From Campylobacterales bacterium (GTDB lineage Bacteria; Campylobacterota; Campylobacteria; Campylobacterales; JALSKU01): a DNA stretch of 36,787 bases. Position numbers and translations under genes: made by a program. The DNA is taken from positions 1-36,787 of the forward strand of contig JALSKU010000202.1 in NCBI GenBank assembly GCA_026988685.1, written 5' to 3'. Position 1 is the stretch's first letter. Every line of letters begins with the position of its first letter. Of this stretch, positions 30,275 to 36,787 are shown one piece after another. The notes under the pieces are model-generated. The model did not search any database. It was not told the DNA's origin and worked only from the letters and a program-made list of their open reading frames with translations.

Positions 30275-31234
30275 CTAATATACTACTGTACTACTGCGGT
30301 CTATCATAACCCCCTTTTTTCCTAAAACGACCAGTATAGTTTTTGCTATAGTTTTTGCTTCAAGCCACAATGACCAGTTTTTTATATAGTAAAGGTCATA
30401 CATTAGCTTCTGTTTAGTGTCTTCCATGTTCTGCCCATAAGGGTAGTTTACCTGCGCCCATCCTGTTATGCCCGGACGAACAAGGTGGCGTGTGTTGTAG
30501 TAGGGGATCTCTTTTTCATAATTTTGTACAAGTATGTTCCATTCTGCTCTAGGACATACTAAGTGCATATCACCTTTAAAAATATTTAAAATCTGTGGAA
30601 TCTCGTCTATCCTTGTTCTTCTCATGATCTTACCAAAAGGAAAAATACGGCTATCATTTTCTCTGGTATATGGGTCATGGTGTGAGTTAGTATGCATACT
30701 TCTAAATTTATAGCATACAAACTCTTTTCCTTGCAGACCAACTCTTCTTTGGGCAAAAAGTACAGGTCCCGGCGACTCTTTCTTGATCCTGTAACAGGCA
30801 TATATCATTACAGGAGAAGTTACAAGCCCAATGATGATGGATCCGATGTAGTCTATAACTCTCTTAAAAAAATAGCTATACAAACTATATGCTCGAATCT
30901 CTTCTAGAAAACCAAGCTCCTAGTGCGAGTCAGGTATGTAACATTTTCTTAGATACCTCTCCATTAATGTTTCTATAGATATTATATCAAGAGTGTATTT
31001 ATGCTCTTTAACATGAAGATTTGTAAGATATTTAATGATCTCATCTCCTACTTTTGCTTTTGTGTTTAAAACAAAAAGGGAAGAGGGGTGTTTTTTTACT
31101 GCTGCAGACAACTCTTTAAGAACTTCGCTTTCCTCTCTATCTCTATACTTTATCTGAATTATTGTAGGAGATATTTTTTTAAGCTGATTTAGCTCAAACT
31201 CTTTAAATTTATGTTTTCTACCGAGGATGATCAT
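30275..31234 (-). pseudogene. Polyprenyl glycosylphosphotransferase (sugar transferase) with internal TAG stop
   Basis: ORFs 30920..31234 and 30275..30883 share one frame: ...RYLRKCYIPDSH*ELGFLEEIRAYSLYSYFFKRVIDYIGSI...; catalytic part KESPGPVLFAQRRVGLQGKEFVCYKFRSM. Confidence 0.87.
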
Positions 31235-31485
31235 TGTTCACAGGCACCGGTTTTGATGTTTTCTCTGTTTTTTTCTAATGTTTTTTTACCAATTCCTTTG
31301 ACTTTTGTAAGCTCATCTGCTGTTATAAAACAATGTTTCTCTCTATAGCTTATGATGGCTTCAGCTTTTTTGACAACGATTCCTTTCAGGGTTGTTAGCT
31401 CTTTGGCAGGCGCATTGTTAATGTCCACTACGCCAAACACTAAGCTAAATCCAACTAACAATAGAGTAAAGATTTTCATTCGCAC
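31231..31485 (-). CDS. ComEA-like helix-hairpin-helix secreted protein
   Basis: Signal peptide + VDINNAPAKELTTLKGIVVKKAEAIISYREKHCFITADELTKVKGIGKKTLEKNRENI; ATGA overlap with sugar transferase. Confidence 0.85.
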   Translation of the reverse strand: MRMKIFTLLLVGFSLVFGVVDINNAPAKELTTLKGIVVKKAEAIISYREKHCFITADELTKVKGIGKKTLEKNRENIKTGACEQ

Positions 31486-31546
31486 CTCTATTTTTTAAAA
31501 CAAAGTGTAACAACTTCTGACTTAATGTTGGTTAAAAAGAAGTTCT

Positions 31547-31680
31547 ATATTTTTTTATTTTATCTTCAAAGAAACCTCTAATCTTTTTTGTATCGATAAC
31601 TTCAAGTGGTTCTAAATACTCAATATTTTTATCCTCATTATCATCAATACACAATAAAACTACAGCAAATAGTTAAATTC
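31547..31680 (-). pseudogene. Second C-terminal remnant of AbiEii-type nucleotidyl transferase
   Basis: LFAVVLLCIDDNEDKNIEYLEPLEVIDTKKIRGFFEDKIKKY in minus frame; frame broken upstream. Confidence 0.82.
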
Positions 31681-31795
31681 CAAATACAGTATCATTGAAA
31701 TCACAAGAAAGTAAAGCTTTGATTCTATCACTTTACCTTTTATTAAAGACAATCATAGTAAAATACATTAAACGATATATCTTTGGGATAGTAAA

Positions 31796-32995
31796 ATGAA
31801 AAATATTTTAGATTTAGCAGAACGGCTATATAGATTAAAGAGAAACCAAAAACTACCACTTTATAAAAGATTTCTTTTTAAAGATTTACTCAACTCAAAA
31901 GCAAAGATAACTGGGCTTTATGGAAGTAGAGGTGTTGGCAAAACTACACTTTTATTGCAGGTTTTAAAAGAGTTAGATTATGAAGAAAAGCTTTATATCT
32001 CTTGCGATCATCCTATCTTTTATGAAGTCTCTTTATTTGATTTTGTAGATAACTACTCTAAATATGGTGGCGAAGTAATTGTCATAGATGAGATACACAA
32101 AATCAAAGATTTTCAGCAGCAAATAAAGCTAATATATGACTTTTTAGATATAAAACTGTTTTTTAGTGGCAGCAGTGCAGTAGAGATTACAAATGCAGAT
32201 TTTAGTAGAAGATACTCTATGTATTATTTGCCTATTTTATCTTTAAGAGAGTATTTAGAGATGAGCCAAAATATTCAGCTAAATAGCTACTCTTTAGATA
32301 AAATCTTAAATTCACATACAAAAATAGCAGATGAAATCATTGATGAATTGCCAAACAAAAAGATCTTAAGGTTTTTTAAAGAGTTTATAGATGTAGGGGT
32401 CTATCCGTTTTATTTTGAAGATGAAACAAAATACACAGATAAGATTCAGCAAAATATCAATACTATTCTCTATACCGATTTGGTAAATGTGGTATCAATT
32501 AGTGGTGATAAAATAGAGTCATTAAAAAAGCTTTTATTAAATATATGCACCTCTAATCCTTTAGAACTAAGCATTGAAAAGTTAGCTAAACTAACAGGTA
32601 TCACAAAACCAACACTATATAAATATATAGAGTATTTAAGTAGAGCAGAGTTGTTACATCATATCATTTATGAAGCAAAACGATTTAAAAATATGCAAAA
32701 ACCTGATAAGTTATATCTGAATAATACAAACCTTTTTAATGCACTATGTTTAAATAAAAATATGGGCACAATAAGAGAGACTCTCTTTGTGAGTATGCTA
32801 TATAAACAGCATATCATAAACTATACCTCCAAAGGTGACTTTTTGGTAGATGAAAAATATATCTTCGAAATAGGCGGTAAAAATAAAAGCTTTAGACAGA
32901 TAAAAGATCTACCAAACTCTTTCGTTGTATCTGATGATATGGAGATAGGCTTTGGCAATAAAGTGCCTCTTTGGTTATTTGGATTTTTGTATTGA
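31796..32995 (+). CDS. AAA (AAA_14-like) ATP-binding protein, paralogue 1
   Basis: Walker A GLYGSRGVGKTTLLLQ, Walker B GGEVIVIDEIHK, FFSGSSAVEI, LSLREYLEM. Confidence 0.88.
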   Translation: MKNILDLAERLYRLKRNQKLPLYKRFLFKDLLNSKAKITGLYGSRGVGKTTLLLQVLKELDYEEKLYISCDHPIFYEVSLFDFVDNYSKYGGEVIVIDEIHKIKDFQQQIKLIYDFLDIKLFFSGSSAVEITNADFSRRYSMYYLPILSLREYLEMSQNIQLNSYSLDKILNSHTKIADEIIDELPNKKILRFFKEFIDVGVYPFYFEDETKYTDKIQQNINTILYTDLVNVVSISGDKIESLKKLLLNICTSNPLELSIEKLAKLTGITKPTLYKYIEYLSRAELLHHIIYEAKRFKNMQKPDKLYLNNTNLFNALCLNKNMGTIRETLFVSMLYKQHIINYTSKGDFLVDEKYIFEIGGKNKSFRQIKDLPNSFVVSDDMEIGFGNKVPLWLFGFLY

Positions 32996-33004
32996 GTTTT
33001 TAGT
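32837..33004 (+). repeat. 168-bp direct repeat, copy 1 (3' end of ATPase 1)
   Basis: GACTTTTTGGTAGATG...GGATTTTTGTATTGAGTTTTTAGT identical by eye to 34120-34287. Confidence 0.93.
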
Positions 33005-33032
33005 CAAGAGTAAATCTCTGACCCTAAGTTAA

Positions 33033-33061
33033 TTGACATACACATCAAATTTAGATATACT
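33033..33061 (+). promoter_or_regulatory. Sigma70-like promoter for ATPase 2
   Basis: TTGACA (33033-33038), 17-nt spacer, TATACT (33056-33061). Confidence 0.6.
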
Positions 33062-33096
33062 TTTCTTGATCCTAATATCAAATATAAGAGGATAAA

Positions 33097-34278
33097 ATGA
33101 TAGATAAAATAAGAGAGTTACAAAAACTTTTGCTCAATAAAGTAAAAACAAAATACAAAAGATACTTTTTTTATAAAATAAATTTTGATAGGCTAACAGG
33201 TATCATTGGTGCAAGAGGTGCCGGGAAAACAACTTTTTTATTGCAATACCTAAAAGAGCATCCTCTACCTATGTCTAAAAAGTTATATATAAGTGCGGAT
33301 TCCATCAAGATAGATTCACTGTTTGATATCGCTAAGAGCTTCGAGAGAGAGGGAGGAGAGCTACTTATTATAGATGAGATACACAAATTTACAGGCTTTG
33401 AAAATGAACTAAAGAAGATATATGATTTTTTAGAGTTAGAAGTTGTTTTTAGTGGTAGCAGCGCATTAAAAATAGATAATTCAAAAGCGGATTTAAGCCG
33501 AAGAGTTGTTGTTTACGAGATAGAAGGACTGAGTTTTAGAGAGTTTTTAGAGTTGAAAAATGATATCAAGATTGATACTTACTCATTGGAGGATATTTTA
33601 GTAAATCATATTGATATTGCCTATGACCTCTCAAAATATCATACACCAAAGATATTTCAAGAGTATCTGCAATATGGCTACTATCCATTCTATTTTGATA
33701 AATATTCAAATTACCAAATAAAACTAAATGAAACCATAAACACAGTTTTAGAAGTTGATATACCTTCGATTTTCAACATAGAATATCAAAATATTAAAAA
33801 CTTAAAAAAACTTCTTCTAATTCTTTGCCAAAGTGTCCCATATACTCCAAATATCAATGAACTGTTAAACAAACTTGATATGGGGCAAGATTATAGGACA
33901 TTGTATAGATATTTAGACTATCTTCATAAAGCAAAAATCATCACACTAATCCGCCCTAAAACAAAAGGAGACAATATTTTTGCAAAACCGGATAAGATAT
34001 ATTTTAACAATACAAATCTCCACTTTGCCTATTGTGATGCGCCAAATATAGGAACTATAAGGGAAGTTTTTTTTAAATCTATGATTTTTGAACATAAGAC
34101 TACAATACCAAAAAAAGGAGACTTTTTGGTAGATGAAAAATATATCTTCGAAATAGGCGGTAAAAATAAAAGCTTTAGACAGATAAAAGATCTACCAAAC
34201 TCTTTCGTTGTATCTGATGATATGGAGATAGGCTTTGGCAATAAAGTGCCTCTTTGGTTATTTGGATTTTTGTATTGA
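33097..34278 (+). CDS. AAA (AAA_14-like) ATP-binding protein, paralogue 2
   Basis: Walker A GIIGARGAGKTTFLLQ, Walker B GGELLIIDEIHKF, VFSGSSALKI, LSFREFLEL. Confidence 0.88.
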   Translation: MIDKIRELQKLLLNKVKTKYKRYFFYKINFDRLTGIIGARGAGKTTFLLQYLKEHPLPMSKKLYISADSIKIDSLFDIAKSFEREGGELLIIDEIHKFTGFENELKKIYDFLELEVVFSGSSALKIDNSKADLSRRVVVYEIEGLSFREFLELKNDIKIDTYSLEDILVNHIDIAYDLSKYHTPKIFQEYLQYGYYPFYFDKYSNYQIKLNETINTVLEVDIPSIFNIEYQNIKNLKKLLLILCQSVPYTPNINELLNKLDMGQDYRTLYRYLDYLHKAKIITLIRPKTKGDNIFAKPDKIYFNNTNLHFAYCDAPNIGTIREVFFKSMIFEHKTTIPKKGDFLVDEKYIFEIGGKNKSFRQIKDLPNSFVVSDDMEIGFGNKVPLWLFGFLY

Positions 34279-34287
34279 GTTTTTAGT
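34120..34287 (+). repeat. 168-bp direct repeat, copy 2 (3' end of ATPase 2)
   Basis: Same sequence as 32837-33004. Confidence 0.93.
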
Positions 34288-34358
34288 TAAAAGTAGATTT
34301 TCCAACCTGTCTTGCTCCACTTATCAGCAAGACAGGAAAATTTATGTACCAAGTTTTA
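34286..34358 (-). pseudogene. Remnant of a third ATPase around its Walker A motif
   Basis: Minus-strand VQRKTWYINFPVLLISGARQVGKSTFN*; FPVLLISGARQVGKST is the characteristic P-loop of AAA/DUF4143-type ATPases. Confidence 0.65.
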
Positions 34359-34637
34359 CGCTGAACTAACACGAACTCCTACTTTTTCAATATGCTCAAG
34401 TAGATTTTTGTTTTTTATTTTTTTGCGATTGACTACATCGAAAAAATAAGGTAAGTTCGTCTCTTCATTAAGTAGGTAGGAAAGCTTTTTCTCCCCTTCA
34501 TCAACTGCAATATCAATATCGCTTCCCTTTTTGTAATTCCCCTTTGCTCTTGATCCAAAGATGATAGCGTTATTGACATTGTTATCACGAAAAACTTTTT
34601 TTATAGTTTCTAATTCTTCTGGTTTTAATCCAAACAT
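34356..34637 (-). CDS. Minimal nucleotidyltransferase (MNT) antitoxin-type protein
   Basis: AIIFGSRAKGNYKKGSDIDIAV motif. Confidence 0.93.
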   Translation of the reverse strand: MFGLKPEELETIKKVFRDNNVNNAIIFGSRAKGNYKKGSDIDIAVDEGEKKLSYLLNEETNLPYFFDVVNRKKIKNKNLLEHIEKVGVRVSSA

Positions 34638-35029
34638 GATAAACCTTTAAACTTCTCATAAAGATTTTGCAACAGTTGAAAATATTGCTCTTTTATCATG
34701 CAATATATTGCATCTGATTGTTCTTGATCGTATATATGCACCGTTGCATTTCTATCCATAAGTGCATCAAGCCAAAGCGATCCTTCATCTATTAGCTCTA
34801 TCGAATACGCTATTTTAATTGTTTCTCGCGGAGACTTTACATCGTATCCCATATAAGACAAATAGTCTTTCATCAACTTCCATGAGAGTTCAAAAGTGAT
34901 CTCAAAAAATTGTATAACTCCAGCCTTTTCGGTGACAGAAGGCTCCTCAATCAACAAAGATTGCTCTAAAAGCAAAAAAGACTTTTCAAAATTTTCAAAT
35001 CGCTGTATATATCGAATATCTTCTTTCAC
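34625..35029 (-). CDS. HEPN / HI0074-family nucleotidyltransferase substrate-binding protein
   Basis: QRFENFEKSFLLLEQSL...FFEITFELSWKLMKDYLSYMGYDVKSPRETIKIAYSIELI...DRNATVHIYD (RxxxxH). Confidence 0.92.
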   Translation of the reverse strand: MKEDIRYIQRFENFEKSFLLLEQSLLIEEPSVTEKAGVIQFFEITFELSWKLMKDYLSYMGYDVKSPRETIKIAYSIELIDEGSLWLDALMDRNATVHIYDQEQSDAIYCMIKEQYFQLLQNLYEKFKGLSCLD

Positions 35030-35038
35030 AATACTAAA

Positions 35039-35287
35039 CTACTTTTTACAAGCCCCAGCATGAAGATTTTTCCTATTTTTCTCTAAAAACTTTTTGCCTA
35101 TCCCTTTTACTTTTACTATCTCATCAACATTTTTAAAACAGTGCGCCTTTCTATATGCTACAATCGCTTCAGCTTTTTTTGCTCCAATTCCTTTAAGTGA
35201 GCTAAGCTCTTTTGCACTTGCACTATTAATATCAACGGCACTAAACGCCAAACTAAATGCAACAAGCAACACCCCTAAAATCTTCAT
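35039..35287 (-). CDS. ComEA-like helix-hairpin-helix secreted protein
   Basis: MKILGVLLVAFSLAFSAVDINSASAKELSSLKGIGAKKAEAIVAYRKAHCFKNVDEIVKVKGIGKKFLEKNRKNL. Confidence 0.87.
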   Translation of the reverse strand: MKILGVLLVAFSLAFSAVDINSASAKELSSLKGIGAKKAEAIVAYRKAHCFKNVDEIVKVKGIGKKFLEKNRKNLHAGACKK

Positions 35288-35292
35288 CTTTA

Positions 35293-35352
35293 CACCTTTG
35301 AAATAAAATCTACTCAATTATAATTGCTTGTTTCTTAAGGGTGGCTAAATTT
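35293..35352 (-). repeat. 60-bp identical promoter-region repeat, copy 1
   Basis: CACCTTTGAAATAAAATCTACTCAATTATAATTGCTTGTTTCTTAAGGGTGGCTAAATTT identical to 36576-36635; contains TATAAT reading toward the HHH gene. Confidence 0.92.
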
Positions 35353-35988
35353 TTACTTTTTTAAATCATTTAATTTCTCTTCAAAAAAATCTCTTATTTT
35401 TTTTATATCAATTACTTCGATTGGTTCTAAATACTCAATTTTTTCATCCTCTATATCATCAATATACAACAATGCCACAACAAATAACTTAAAGTTGATC
35501 CCTTCAACAATATTCAAACTATAAGAAAACATCTCTTTTATACTCATCGATTTTTTAGCTAAAAAATACAAATCATAATAATCCCTAAATTTTGCTCTTA
35601 AAAAAAGTACATTTACTTTCATGGCAGCGAGAGAATCTAAAGATGCCAAGTTAAATTTTTCTATTTTTTTAGGCTTTAAAAAATCCCACTTTGCATTAAA
35701 AAAAGTAACTTTTACCCCATCAATCAACAAATCAATTTGCTCATCGGTCTGGTTTAAAATTTCTTTATTTTGAAAATCTTTCAAATACTCAAATATCTCT
35801 TTTTTATCAAAACTATCTTCATAAGTAAAAAAATCTAAATCTTCACTTTTGCGATGGCATAGATGAAGTGTCAAAGCACTACCACCTACTAAAACATACT
35901 TTTCTAAAAAAGCACAATCCTCAATCATTTTCAACAAAAGAGTTTTAGTTTTAGGAAGTAAGTAGTCTAAGTTTTTCAAATCTTGCAT
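35353..35988 (-). CDS. Nucleotidyl transferase AbiEii/AbiGii toxin family protein
   Basis: FLEKYVLVGGSALTLHLCHRKSEDLDFFTYEDSFDKKEIFEYL typical of AbiEii-type nucleotidyltransferases. Confidence 0.9.
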   Translation of the reverse strand: MQDLKNLDYLLPKTKTLLLKMIEDCAFLEKYVLVGGSALTLHLCHRKSEDLDFFTYEDSFDKKEIFEYLKDFQNKEILNQTDEQIDLLIDGVKVTFFNAKWDFLKPKKIEKFNLASLDSLAAMKVNVLFLRAKFRDYYDLYFLAKKSMSIKEMFSYSLNIVEGINFKLFVVALLYIDDIEDEKIEYLEPIEVIDIKKIRDFFEEKLNDLKK

Positions 35989-36304
35989 TTTTTATTCCCT
36001 TAAAATAATCACTCTCCACATCCATGCCAAAAAAGACTCTTGCAAGCATTACATTTAATTTTATAAACCTTTTATCGCTCTTTAGCCTCTCTTCCCAAAC
36101 CTCTTTGACAACCTGCTTACCAAACAATCTAAACCCAAGCACAATTTCATCAAAATCACCATATTTTAGCAGATACTCTATCGTTAAACGCTCACCAATT
36201 TCTTCAAAACTTATGTTTTTGCTATAGCTCCAAAAAATTCCTCTATCTCTTAGCTTATTAAAGAGTTGTGCTTTTTGCATATATTTATCTTGTGTATTAT
36301 TCAT
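35951..36304 (-). CDS. Probable cognate antitoxin / partner of AbiEii-like nucleotidyl transferase
   Basis: Overlaps the nucleotidyl transferase 5' end; FNKLRDRGIFWSYSKNISFEEIGERLTIEYLLKYGDFDEIVLGFRLFGKQVVKEVWEERL. Confidence 0.7.
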   Translation of the reverse strand: MNNTQDKYMQKAQLFNKLRDRGIFWSYSKNISFEEIGERLTIEYLLKYGDFDEIVLGFRLFGKQVVKEVWEERLKSDKRFIKLNVMLARVFFGMDVESDYFKGIKNARFEKLRLLTS

Positions 36305-36321
36305 AAATTCTTTCTTGCTTA

Positions 36322-36570
36322 CTACTTTTTACAATCCCCAGCTTTAAGATTAGCTTTGTTTTTTTCTAAAAATTTTTTGCCTATCCCTTTTACTTTTACT
36401 ATCCCATCAACACTTTTAAAACAGTGTGCTTTTCTATACGCTACAATCGCTTCAGCCTTTTTTACTCCAATGCCTTTAAGAGAACTAAGCTCTTTTGCAC
36501 TTGCACTATTAATATCAACAGCACTAAAAGCCAAACTAAACGCCATAAGCAATAACCCTAAAATCTTCAT
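36322..36570 (-). CDS. ComEA-like helix-hairpin-helix secreted protein (duplicate of 35039..35287)
   Basis: MKILGLLLMAFSLAFSAVDINSASAKELSSLKGIGVKKAEAIVAYRKAHCFKSVDGIVKVKGIGKKFLEKNKANL. Confidence 0.87.
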   Translation of the reverse strand: MKILGLLLMAFSLAFSAVDINSASAKELSSLKGIGVKKAEAIVAYRKAHCFKSVDGIVKVKGIGKKFLEKNKANLKAGDCKK

Positions 36571-36575
36571 TGTCA

Positions 36576-36635
36576 CACCTTTGAAATAAAATCTACTCAA
36601 TTATAATTGCTTGTTTCTTAAGGGTGGCTAAATTT
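36576..36635 (-). repeat. 60-bp identical promoter-region repeat, copy 2
   Basis: Identical to 35293-35352. Confidence 0.92.
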
Positions 36636-36705
36636 GTGTTTTTTTAGATTATTCAACCTTTAAAAAAGATGATTTTTGATAGATAAAAAGCAAAAAAAGT
36701 TGTTA

Positions 36706-36787
36706 TTAGATTCCTTTTTTACCAACTACAACCATGATAGTTTTGTATATAATTTTAAATTCGAGAATTAAACTCCAATGCTTTATG
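36706..36787 (-). CDS. C-terminus of a second sugar transferase (truncated by window edge)
   Basis: Minus-strand KHWSLILEFKIIYKTIMVVVGKKGI* aligns with NWSLWLEAKTIAKTILVVLGKKG of the 30275..31234 protein. Confidence 0.75.
   Translation of the reverse strand, partial: IKHWSLILEFKIIYKTIMVVVGKKGI

Noticed and set aside
34306-34336. Perfect 11-bp stem hairpin CCTGTCTTGCT...AGCAAGACAGG as a terminator
   Set aside because: The stem coincides with the Walker A remnant coding sequence (GARQVGK) and has no T-tract; kept only as part of the remnant finding.

Overview
The window looks like a Campylobacterota (epsilonproteobacterial) chromosome segment, judged from protein style and gene order (for example tig-clpP-def, and a ferritin next to a desulforubrerythrin-type protein). 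From 1 to about 29.5 kb it is mostly ordinary: a partial FAH-family protein, an MCP, a heme/two-component cluster, a TetR-TolC-MFP-RND-rhodanese-TauE cluster, an RHH/RelE-type toxin-antitoxin pair, a second TauE, an aldo/keto reductase, purN, nnr, ferritin/rubrerythrin, yifB-def-GGDEF-clpP-tig, folE, fliI, nifS and nifU. From about 29.5 kb to the end it becomes a mosaic accessory region: YefM/YoeB, MNT/HEPN and AbiEii-type toxin-antitoxin pairs, three ComEA-like HHH proteins, two AAA ATPase paralogues sharing an exactly repeated 3' end, sugar transferases and several gene remnants.

The most interesting signals are: (1) a 28-bp perfect inverted-repeat element built of AATTAAG-like heptads, inserted between the MFP and RND genes, supplying the last codons of the MFP and carrying a truncated four-helix-bundle (S23/IVS-type) ORF; (2) a 168-bp identical 3' end in two otherwise diverged ATPase genes; (3) a degenerate ~26-bp motif recurring at cassette borders in the accessory region; (4) gene lesions the ORF track hides: a cytochrome c with an in-frame TAA, a histidine kinase split by two compensating homopolymer frameshifts, and a glycosylphosphotransferase with an in-frame TAG; (5) yifB with no canonical start codon, where def and yifB overlap by ATAA instead of the usual ATGA. 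All calls come from reading the sequence; no searches were run.
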